From assembly GCA_038373885.1 (NCBI GenBank), contig JAWZYV010013563.1, positions 248,001 through 312,000 on the forward strand: a stretch of DNA of 64,000 nt, written 5' to 3'. This document shows, piece by piece, positions 52,817 through 62,727 of this stretch. The DNA comes from Cheiracanthium punctorium (lineage: Eukaryota; Arthropoda; Arachnida; Araneae; Cheiracanthiidae). The position numbers and the translations under genes are program-made. Numbering within the stretch: the stretch's first letter is position 1; every line of letters begins with the position of its first letter. The notes beneath the pieces are model-generated. The model saw only the letters and a program-made list of their open reading frames with translations, did not search any database and was not told where the DNA came from.

Positions 52817-53216
52817 ATAAAGAAACATTAACATAATTATAAGAAGAAATTTCGGAGTGATTAATTCATACTTAATTTACAATGTTAAACAAGGATTATT
52901 TCTTAATTTAAATATAAGTCATATTTTAGGATCTTTTTTAATCCAGAAACAAATTTAAGAATATTTTTCTTCCAAGCGACTAATCGATGAAACATTTACA
53001 AGTTTCAATATACATAAGTAAAAATAAATGCTTCTTTTCTTTAAATGATAAATCGAAGTTGCTTAAATCTTGCCAATCCTACTGTTTTCAATATATGTAG
53101 CATATGCACTGCACGTGCACAAAAACATGCAAAGTAATTTCTCAAATGCAACTGTCGCACACACAAAGCACTTAAACGGAAATCGCAGAGTGCGCTAATT
53201 GAAATAAATTACTCAC

Positions 53217-53489
53217 CTCTCCGTGGTGGGACAGCCTCCCTTCAGGCGTCTGCTCCGGAAGAAAGTACAACCTGAGGGCTGACAACTGTTGTTCATTATT
53301 CCTGTTAGAGCACAGTAACTGCAATTCACCAATGCAAGGATCCACCTCCGCGGAAATCCGCACGAAGAAAAACTCTCCCAAATTCAGATCCTTCGATATT
53401 CCATCTTTAGTAGTATAACGAAATCCACGGTAGAAAGTAAACGTTCCGTGGTGACCGCACGGGGAACCTGTGAACTGAGAAAGCCGCAT
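53217..53489 (-). CDS. ARID5B: ARID5B-like protein, first coding exon (partial gene)
   Basis: The exon encodes 91 residues matching the N-terminal BAH-like region of vertebrate ARID5B. Shared blocks are GSPCGHHG (8-15), FYRGFRY (19-25), LGEFFFVR (37-44), PCIGELQLL (51-59) and LYFLPEQTPEGR (74-85), ending HHGE, as in human ARID5B (LGDFFFVR, ICIAELQLL, LYFLPEDTPQGR, DHGE). ARID5A lacks this region. ARID5B is a nuclear DNA-binding protein that works with the PHF2 demethylase; that role is family knowledge and was not read here. The exon ends in GAG followed by GTGAGT (phase 0), at the place where the human sequence continues HGE-D. The ATG at 53489 is chosen because an in-frame TAG lies 9 codons upstream (53516..53514) and the protein then starts 7 residues before GSPCG, close to the human spacing. 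The ARID domain and all later exons lie at lower coordinates and were not recognised. The block is GC-richer than its flanks. Confidence 0.93.
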
Positions 53490-53512
53490 TTGAAATTCGC
53501 TGCCATACACAT
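53384..53512 (-). other. Upstream ORF overlapping the ARID5B-like start
   Basis: An ATG at 53512, with an A at -3, opens a 42-codon frame that is out of phase with the ARID5B frame. A second ATG follows in the same frame at 53506. The frame ends at TGA (53386..53384), about 100 nt inside the main coding sequence. The main ATG at 53489 has C at -3, a weaker context. If the transcript includes this leader, the layout would favour leaky scanning and low ARID5B-like output. The frame itself is visible; translation of it is inference. Confidence 0.45.
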
Positions 53513-53533
53513 GCTACAAAGTCCAGCACTCGA
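53490..53533 (-). other. 5' UTR part of the ARID5B-like exon, with splice acceptor
   Basis: Read on the minus strand, a branch-point-like GGCTAAC is followed by a pyrimidine-rich tract (GTTCCTTTTCTCTG) and then GCTTCAG at 53534. This is a good acceptor and would start the exon at 53533. The leader would be at least 44 nt before the ATG and would require an upstream 5' UTR exon. The same TCAGTC string also fits the arthropod initiator consensus TCAKTY, so a transcription start here is the alternative. RNA evidence is needed to choose. Confidence 0.5.
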
Positions 53534-54958
53534 CTGAAGCGATCAGAGAAAAGGAACAACGTTAGCCAGCTTCAACACACCCCCCCCTCCCTCCCTCCCG
53601 CAATTCCTCTTCCACTCCACTTTACTAGTCATTTCTTCTTTTCCCTCCCCATTCTCTGTGACGCTACGTAACAGTGATTAAAATTCAGCTCTATAGATTA
53701 CTTGCTATTCATATTTCGCAATGCAGAACGTTTTCCTTTGTCATTGAAGTAGAGAAGCACGTAACTTCCAAGCTATAAATGCTTCTAATATCGTTTATTC
53801 AAACATCTAAATTGAGCTAGTATCCGTTTGAGGTGATAAAATCGCTAATCCGGTTAATAAGTAGGATAAAATATAAGAAATGTTAGAGTGAAACCTTTCC
53901 AGCGTCAAATAATATCTTGAACTCAAAAAATACGTATAAATATATACATTTATTATTTTAAAAAATGCTAAAATAAATAAATGCTAAACTCGCAAATATT
54001 TAATGCCGTAAATAAAAACAAATAAAAATAAAGTTTTAAAAAATTCAATTTAAAAAAATCAAACAGCTAAAAATATTAAAATCAAAATGTGATAATCATT
54101 TAATTATGAATTTAATTAACAACAGTGATTAACGTAAATACAAATATAAACAATTGTTTTCTACATCGATTAAATCAATAGTCGATAGATAAATATTTTT
54201 AATGTTTGTATATATCATATGATGGACATTTTTCGAATATTTTCCGATAAAATATGATATAAAAGAAGTTCAGTGATGTGTTAATTTTTTTTTTCTGTAT
54301 GTTTTATTATTTTGGTGACAAAAATAAATAAATAATACGTTAGTAAATATACACAGAAATAACAATAAATGAGCTATGAATTACAAAATTAAACATACAC
54401 ACACAAAAAAAAGAACACTAAACACAAAGGCACATTTAATTTAATTCAAATTAGGTTACGTAACAAATAATTACATGAGATCTAATATTATGAAAAGCGT
54501 AAATTAGTGCATAATTAATAATCATTACTCCATTAAACTAAACGCTGTAAAAATTTTAACGTTTAAACAAAATCTGTAGTTATGAAAAAAGTGTGATTTA
54601 GTTTTTTAATAAAGCCATATTTACTCTCAATAATAAAAATTTTAAATCAATTTTATACTATTTGCAGTTACATCACTACTAATGTCTTTTAATAGTTTGA
54701 AACGAAATATAATTTGATGCTTTTTCTCTTCACAAAATAAATTTGTCTAAATCTACGTAATCCAAGAAAAATCGATAAAACGATGGGAGCGCAAATATCA
54801 TACTGCGAGCTTAAATGCGTGATTCTATTCAAAATAATTCCATCTATTTACATAATGATATACAACATGAACTATCATAACTATCACAATAGAAGGCAAA
54901 AAAAAAAAAAAAAACTATCTATATGGATCATAATTTATAAAAAAAAAGGTATATTTAC
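53534..54958 (-). other. Presumed 5' UTR intron or upstream region of the ARID5B-like gene
   Basis: The part next to the exon (53534..53680) is strongly purine-rich on the minus strand, with a C8 run at 53580..53587 and a TGACGCTACGTAAC string at 53659..53672. Beyond that it is plain A+T-rich sequence. If the donor at 54959 is real, this is an intron of about 1.4 kb. If transcription starts at 53533, it is promoter-proximal sequence. Confidence 0.4.
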
Positions 54959-55340
54959 CTGTGGCGGTTGTGCTTCCATTAGATTAAAATATTCTATAGT
55001 TGCATTTATGAAATCTAATGATTTTAAATAAACTGAAACATGAAATCTGGTTACATAAATAACAACTTAAATACTGTATTCGCACGAGAAGACACAAACA
55101 TGGAAATATGCATTTATAAATCCGATACTGCAAGCACGAAGAAGCATTTGACGTGTGAAGAGTCGTCCAGCGCTCCGAAGACCACAAAGATAAATAAAAA
55201 CAAATTGCAAACAATATCGGCGGAGGGCTAGCGCCCGTTCGTTCTGTCAGTTATCAATCCCAAGATGCTTTGCACAGACGAAATCTCTCTTCGCTAGATA
55301 GAATGAAATAAGGAAACCATCCTTGGCGCATTCAGTGCCC
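54959..55340 (-). promoter_or_regulatory. Candidate promoter / 5' UTR exon of the ARID5B-like gene
   Basis: This stretch is clearly richer in C, G and CpG than its surroundings, with GGCGGGCACTG, GCGCCAAGG, CGGGCGCTAGC and CCGCCGATATTG on the minus strand. At its 3' edge it carries a plausible minus-strand donor, CCGCCACAG followed by GTAAATAT, after base 54959. Splicing from here to the acceptor at 53534 would remove an intron of about 1.4 kb. The 5' boundary is not defined; 55340 is where the CpG-rich character fades. No TATA box or initiator was assigned. The call rests on position and composition only. Confidence 0.3.
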
Positions 55341-58300
55341 GCCAAGGCGATTAATTGTTTTAATAACTAATATGCAAATTATCATAAATATTTGTAATCG
55401 TCGTTTCGTTTATTGAAATAGACATTTCTGAAATTTCATACTAATTACATCAGTCACATTGCTCTTAAACTTTAATAATTCAATATGTTGGTAATAGGTT
55501 TACACTAATAAAAAAATAAATAAATAAATAAATTGAAAACCATCCTGGGGTATTATTTCTTAATTTTACCTAGTTTCAAATAATATTTTTTTAATTGTTG
55601 TTTGTTTAATTGCGTCATTAATAAACTTAAAATGATTATTTTTGCAATTTTTCATTCTGTATTACATTTAACGAAAATATTTAGCAAGGTGTAATAAAAT
55701 AATTTGGCACGAAGGATAAAATAATACCTGTACTTAATAAATGATATATTATATATATATATATACATATATACCAATTATTCTATGCATTTATAATATA
55801 CTTTTTTATGGTCCATTTCTGAAAGCATCAACAAAATGTTATTTATTTATTTTTAGTATTTCAATGCTCAAGAAAGTTTTTAATGTATAATAAATAGAAA
55901 AGTCAGTTAAAAAATCAATATTTTCAAAATTTGGGCTCCTGTGAAGTCATATTTTTTTTTTAAACAATTTAAATAATCTTTTCAGTAAATAATTATTATT
56001 ACTGGAACATTCTTCGAAAGCTATTACTTTCGTATTTAAAACAAGCAATGCTTTGCCAATTAGCACTTGTTATGTTAGAAACATAATTGGCATAATAGGA
56101 AATGTAACACGATTTCTTCGTTCCACCAGGGGGCGGCAGTGAACATTTGGGGTAGTCTTTGGTAGAATTATCATCAATATCGAAATAAAAGGAGGGGGTT
56201 GGAGGAGGATGGAGACGGACAAAAAAGTGGGGATTTTCGGCTCTTACGTAGGGATTTTATCGACTGGCGATGAAACAGCTTTCTTGGCATCTTTTGAAAT
56301 CGGGTATTAGCAATTTTGTTGTAAGCTGAAAGTACGGAAGGGAGAAAAAATACGTAGAGGAAGTTAATAAAAAAGCAAATAGATACGGTTGTTTTCATTA
56401 CTTTTTCCTCAAAGAGGATACATTTTTATCTCTATTAAGATATTTGCTTACATTTTTATTTATTAATAGAAGTTAACATTTGTGCTTTATGAACAGATTT
56501 TTAATAATATTATTCACAAAAGAAATATTTTAATCTGTTTTGAGGGGGGCTTTGACAAATTTAATTTAATTAAACAGATGATTAAATGAAGGTAAATATT
56601 TAATAATATATATTTTTTAAACATCTATTTAATAAAGCTTTATAAATATAGTAATCGATTAACAAATTATTGAACAACAACTAAATTAAATATACTTTTG
56701 GCATCAAATAAATACAGCGGTAGAAATAGCTCATTGATGTTTTTTTTTAAATTATTTATTCATTTATTACTAACGCTAACTTTTTATTCATACAATATTT
56801 AGAAAAATAAATAAAGATATTTGATGTTCACATTTTCATGTTAACATCTATATTGAATCTCATTTATGAGGAGGAAAGCCTGTATTTCCTATTTATTAAA
56901 TTTAGACTTTAATATTATTATTATCATTATTATTAGGTATACATAATCTTCTATAAAAAGATATGTTTCTATATCTGTACAAATATATTACATTTAAGTA
57001 AAGATTTATAGAAATTTGGGCAAAACAAAGAAACTGAATATGGTAATTTAATAATAATTAATGGTAAATTAAAATAAATAAATAAGTAAATAAAATAAGT
57101 AAGGACTTGGCACGTATGCTTTTATTTTATTTTTTAAAAATCTCAAATTTACGTACTAAGCGACTTAAGTATTGCAATTTTTATGACTTGAAAAAAAAAT
57201 TGTTCATAAATAAATAAAGAGATGTACTTATAGACATGAAATGCAATTCGTATTTTAAGGAAGGGGAGGGGGAACCAATTACAATGATACACATTGTACG
57301 TGTATTCGGTTAAACTATTTGTAGAAATTTTTGAAAATATTACTTTTAGTGAAACTTTCTGAGAGGTAACTGTCGATATATTTTAATTAAGCAGTAAATA
57401 AATAATAATAATACAAAACAGAAGATGCGGATTTATTAATCCTTGATGCCATAATTTGTTAAATTAAATAAAATTTAGGTAATAAATATCATTTATTTTA
57501 CGAATACCATTTTACAGAAATCGCATGTAGACTTATGTAGAATTTTCTCTCATTATTCTTTACAATCTCATTCGCTGTCTCACTCCCGATTACTATACTA
57601 ATCAGGGGTGTTATGCTCTCCAATATTTATCTATTTATTGAAAAAATTATCAGGAGTTGTAAATCACGCATTCGCTGATTTGTTTCGTATTTATTTATTC
57701 ATTTTATATATATATATAAATACACGTATTTTTAATAGCTGTGCATGTTTTGATTTTCCAACCATTTATAATTTTGCTAATTAAGTAAGGCTAACTTTAG
57801 AATTTTAAGTTATTTTTTAAACATTATATTAAAAAATTATTATTTATTAATTATCGATAAAAATATAAAAAATTATTACTAAAACAATAAGTGCATTCAT
57901 TATGAATTATGAATTAATTTTTAATAATATTTATTTAGAATCGAATAATATTGACTTTTAATAATTAGCATCATACACTGTCAGATTGGTTCTATGTTTG
58001 ATTGCAATATAATAAATGATAATATAGATATATATTTATTTATTTTATTTGTATTTAGCGTTGAGGATACGTTTTTCTAAAGAACTTTTTTGGTGGGAGG
58101 GGGAAATTTAGAACTGAAATGAAATGAAATGTATTGTTACGGCCAATTATCTGCGTGAGGGATCTAGGCCAAGGGGATTGCCCTCCGTGGGGGACTTTTT
58201 AAGGGATCCTAACCCGTATTTACGCCAGGATTGAAATTTACTTCTACACTCTAACACATACGCTAAAGGTGTTATTTCAATTATAATATATTAAAAAAAC

Positions 58301-61300
58301 ACTCTTTTGTATTAATGTTGCTTTTTGACGCAAAATCTAATCAAGTGATTGAGCGAAAACTTTAATAAAACATGGTTTTTCAAGTTGGAATAGACAAAAG
58401 ACGACTGTAGTTTAAAAACTTATGCAAAACTGGTGACTGATAATGCATTTAGACTAGCACGTGCGAGATATAATAATAAGAAATAATGCAAATTATGTAG
58501 AAAAAACCTTTATATGCCTGGGCAAGTAGAATAATTACTAGAATTTTCCGAGAACTAAGAATTTTCTGGAGCAATATAATTGTTTCATTTAATAATGTAT
58601 AACTTTAGGAAAATGTTCAAAGAAAATGCACAAAAGGAACGGAAAAGATGGACGAATTAATTCGTGGTATTCCACTGTTTCTTGGAAGTTAGAAGGTTAG
58701 AAAAATGGGAGTTATTACGCAGAGAAAGGTTCGTTTATACATGCGTTTAATATCTCTAAATTGCAACGATCCTCTGTGCTCCAGATTTCATCTCTCTTCT
58801 CTCTCTTTCTCGATTGTTAACTGGAAACGTTTGAAAAGTAGTTTGTGGGAGATTTTATTTTTCCTTCTTTCGAAAAGGAACAGGTTTTTCGGTGTAAAAC
58901 TGTCAGTTTTCAGGTTTTATTGTTAGAAGCAGATGGGTAAAAATCAGGAAGTAGCAAAAAGGGCTTTGCAGTTCACTATCGTTAATAAATAAATAAAATA
59001 AAATAAAATAAAGTCGATAAACTGTGTCGTTACACCTGTATCAGATAAAGTACCAAATAAATTAATTATTAGTCAAGAGAAACTTTTGTTCTTTCTTAAT
59101 CGAAAGATGTGGATCTAATTGCAAAAAGGGAAACCTTCTATTATCTTGGCTGGATGGATAAACTAGTAACGTCGAGGAGTGGATAACGTTTTACATGTTA
59201 TTAAGTGTTACAAAACAATTTTTGAGGTGCGAGCGTGTCAGTAGAATCAGTAACAGTTCTTCGATTTATTTTCACGCATCATTACCTCCGTATGTGCGAT
59301 AACTGGCATCTTTTGAAAAAGTAAAAAAATGCTTTTTAAATGCCAGATGAGGAAAGAAAAATTATTCTACAAATATTTTGAAGAGGGGGAATTATTTAAA
59401 CAATTTTAATCAACTTTTGTGTTAAGAAAATGCTAAATTTTTTAAGACAATAAATGACAGCCTCAGAGATGAGAGGGAAATGATTTTTATTGGAATTAAA
59501 ATTTTTAAGTATCCTACTGTTAGTTTAAAATTTCTGCTGTATATTCCAGTGAATTATTGTACTCTTTTTTGCAAATGTTTGTCATATGTGAATCATTACA
59601 GCGCCATTTATGGTTTTTCGATGCGCTGATCAACTTTCGGAAAAAAAAAAAAAAAAAAATGAGTGTTGCCAATTGTAAAATTTTGAATTTTTTTTCACTG
59701 TAACCGTAATCGTGAGAGCTATATTTTTTTAAGACAATCCCAATCTCGAGTGCATACCTCTGAATAACAACTATATCTAAATTCATCTAAAATCCCATCT
59801 CAATCGGTTGAACGGAACGTTGGCTACAGAGCCATGTATCGGGAAGGTTTTTTTATGACCAGCCTACATAGTAATTAATTATTTTTTTATTAAATTATAA
59901 ATTTAAATTTGCAATTAAAAAATGAAAATATCTAATTACATTATACACGCGGATATTTATACTTAGAAAGGTTGTCATTATTTTTAATTGTTTTACAAAG
60001 ATGAGTTAAAAAGATTATTTTAAAAAAATTACTAACTGTTATTTTAAACACATTCGATATGGGTGTACGAATCACATTTCAAACATATCATAAATTCTAA
60101 TATATTGTTCGTATCTTATTTTTAACTGTGCACGATAAACAATTCACCTATATATAGCACTTTCATATTATTCAGAATAACAAAAAAAAAAGGAAAACAA
60201 AAATCCTTGGCTGTTTCATTACCTTTAGGCAAAGGCAAACGATGTCCAATGACGTATTCTGCATGCAACCGCTAGTTAGATGTTGCTTCCCCCCTTCCCC
60301 CCCACCTGAGCCTCTTTCATAAAGTGAGTGGGTAAAAGATGATGCGATAACAACAGAAGCTACTTTGCATATCGCATGCTTCAGTGATTCTGATTCATTT
60401 GTTGTTAGTTTACTTCGCGCAAAATGGCATCAGCAGTTAATCTTGTTCGCCATTGTAATGTGGGAAGGGAGATCATTCTGGCACATTCGCAAAGGGAATC
60501 TATTTGTTTATTTACTCATTTACTCATTTATATTCTTTTTGTTGTTTTTTTTAATAAGTATTGTGATTATTTTTTTATTTCCTTGTTATATCCGGTGTTA
60601 AGTTTAAGTAAATAAATAAATAAGCAATATGGTTAATAAAGTGATACGAAATAATTTTCTGTGAAAATACGTGCAATTCAAGCAGAAAATTACTGTTGCT
60701 TTGAATATGATTAGCAAAAACGTTAATATTTTACTATCATAACAATATCCTACATACAATAGGAAACAGGCGGAAGCGAAGATTTCAAAAGGAAACTCTA
60801 AAAATTCTTCAATAAAAAATAAAAACGGGAAATAATTTAGCATCATCTTGCCAGCGTTTGCATTAAGCATTTAATAATGTGTTGCTGAAGGGCATGTTAA
60901 GTAATATAATTTGAATAACTTCTGTATTTGAATATTTATGTGTGTTTATATGAGCTAAGGAAATAATTCAGATTATCATTATTCAATATTGTACAGTTCC
61001 ACGGAATTTAGCAGCTCGAAGATGAAAAACAAGCATAATTGATCAGGGGAATGCTTATTAAATAAAGAGTTATTATTTTAAATAACAAAACCACTTTCAC
61101 ATTACAAATAGTCATTCATCAGCTTACTTAGCTTCAGTTGGTCTAAAAAATTATTTGATTAAATTTAATAATACTTTTTTATAATGATCCTACTTATTTA
61201 AAAAAAGAAAAAAAAACGGCTTACATTTTTCTAAGATACTTTTTTTCTCCAAAAAGTATATTGTAATAATGTTGCATTTATTCGCTGAATGCCTTGCATT

Positions 61301-61418
61301 AAACCTATACAGGAGCTATTCTAATTCGGTGGTTTACATTTTAGGAATAAACTTACATATTTACAATAGTAAGTATATATAGGTACAGCATTAACTATCT
61401 CTTTTCAATTTATCCAGA
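55341..61418. other. No gene recognised upstream of the ARID5B-like gene
   Basis: A+T-rich intergenic-looking sequence with (TA)n near 55746..55773, (AAATA)n near 58985..59013 and poly-A near 59641..59659. A small GC-rich patch at 58140..58225 looks like an old repeat without definable ends. Confidence 0.5.
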
Positions 61419-61469
61419 ATATTAACTAAGTACACGCTATTAGCTAAGTATATTAACTAAGTACACGCT
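61419..61469. repeat. 31-bp direct duplication
   Basis: ATATTAACTAAGTACACGCT occurs at 61419..61438 and again at 61450..61469, with a short TAGCTAAGT spacer that echoes the unit. It sits just before the GAGCG-rich array. Confidence 0.8.
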
Positions 61470-61499
61470 TAAACCAAACGAGCGAAATTCGTTCAGTCG

Positions 61500-61860
61500 G
61501 AGCGAATTCTCACTCTTTTCCGTCATGAAAGTGCACTTTTTCTTTAGGAACGTTTTTCAATCACTGAGCGGAGGGAAATATTCGGAGCGATTTTCGCTCC
61601 TTTTTGATTAAATAATTTCGCTCCTTTTTCATTACTTTTTAACATTAAAAGGAGCGTTTTATAGGAAACACTCCTTTTAGAGCAATAATGTAAGGTATGA
61701 TTTCGTCCTTTTCCTGATTAATTTTTAATCTCAGAAAGAGCATTTTGAAGGGAACGCTCTTTTTTGAGCAATGTTTAAAAAGTGATTTCGCTCCTTTTTT
61801 TATTAAATCTTTAATCTCAAACAAGCTATTTTCTTAAAAACACTTTTATTTTTCTTCTGT
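61500..61860. repeat. Diverged 85-bp tandem repeat, GAGCG/CGCTC-rich
   Basis: Units start with ATTTCGYCCTTTT or close variants at 61615, 61700 and 61785, spaced exactly 85 bp. Each contains a GAGCR...CGCTC style inverted pair. A more diverged unit precedes them (61500..61614) with a perfect 7-bp stem hairpin GGAGCGA/TCGCTCC at 61584..61600. The array ends about 870 bp before the Penelope-like element. It is not obviously part of that element, though tandem structures near such elements are common. Confidence 0.75.
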
Positions 61861-62727
61861 TTTATTTTATTTAATCTTATTCTGATTATTTGTACCTGTA
61901 AAAAAACCATCCATGCCGATGATTTTGTATCCTTAATGAGAAAAACAACAACAACAAAAAAAAAAAACCATGAGTCTTTAGTTTGTGCTTAACAACGTTT
62001 CTATAAAGCAATGAATTGGGGTATTTTTAAATGATATTTAAAATTGATGAAAAGCACTTGGAAAATGTTTTTCTGTATATCAGGACGATTCTGCGATTAC
62101 TAATATAAAAACAACTGTGTAAATTAATAGTATGAATTGTACTAAAATATTCTTATTAACAGAAAATTTTAAGTACGTACTTGCATTAATAATAAATATT
62201 ATTTTCTTATCAACTCTAAAACAACAAAATACATTTAACCTTCTAATGCCTATGCTAGCAAATATGCTACCGCCCTTTTTATTTTTGAAGAAAAATGTTT
62301 TGAAATGTAATTTTGAATCATAAATCATTAACTGTACCTTTAATTAATGGCAGTACAGTATTTTAGGTCCTCAGATTTAAGCGACAGGTTAAGCCAGATT
62401 AGGTCCTCAGATAAGCCAGCATTAATGGATGAAAAATATAAACTATTTTAGAAGTAACCTGCTTATACTCTTTTGTTCTACTTGCGGCATGTTTTACTAT
62501 CAAGCTTTTCTACCATTTTAATAATATTTAATATGAAGAAAAATTAATAATTGCTATTTACGTATAAGTAAGAAAATACAAGGTTTTTTTTCACTGGATA
62601 CAAAATAATGTAAAGTTTATTTACAATGTTTAGAAGAGTAAATTATGATGCTACCATTGAAAAACATTTAAAAAAAAAAACTTTTTTTCCACACTTTTTT
62701 ATTATATTTAAGCTATTTGACTTATAA
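61861..62727. other. No gene recognised; upstream flank of the Penelope-like element
   Basis: Holds the 14-bp direct repeat at 62363 and an A11 run at 62670..62680. It has no open frame that continues the endonuclease upstream. Both strands have 60-80-codon frames at 62080..62328 of biased composition and no known motif. Confidence 0.5.
62363..62412. repeat. Short direct repeat TTAGGTCCTCAGAT
   Basis: The 14-mer occurs at 62363..62376 and 62399..62412, 36 bp apart, each followed by a copy of AAGCCAG. This looks like a local duplication with an internal deletion in the second copy. It lies about 320 bp upstream of the recognisable start of the Penelope-like element. Confidence 0.7.

Larger units (their letters stand above)
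48502..53210. other. No gene recognised between the 48315 element and the ARID5B-like exon
   Basis: Contains the (TA)n palindrome at 49671 and the diverged duplication at 52608. An open frame at 51448..51681 (plus, 77 codons) lies in a slightly GC-richer block but carries no recognised domain. Confidence 0.5.
1..53216 (-). other. Presumed first coding intron of the ARID5B-like gene (open at left edge)
   Basis: The donor at 53216 is clear, and no downstream ARID5B exon (the rest of the BAH-like region, or the ARID domain) could be recognised in 1..53216 on the minus strand. The simplest reading is one long intron running off the window. Short unrecognised exons could be hidden in it, since exon calling by eye in this A+T-rich sequence is insensitive. 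The intron is loaded with small DNA transposons, tandem repeats and simple sequence. Confidence 0.45.

Noticed and set aside
53172..53216. Continuation of the ARID5B frame past the donor (VSNLFQLAHSAISV)
   Set aside because: It is read-through of intron sequence after a consensus GTGAGT donor and has no similarity to ARID5B beyond HGE.
57611..57660. CAGGGGTGTTATG, a hAT-like end
   Set aside because: No inverted partner or 8-bp duplication found within several hundred bases.
58140..58225. GC-rich patch with GGATCTAGGCC and GGGATCCTAACCC
   Set aside because: Inverted similarity is too weak to define element ends.
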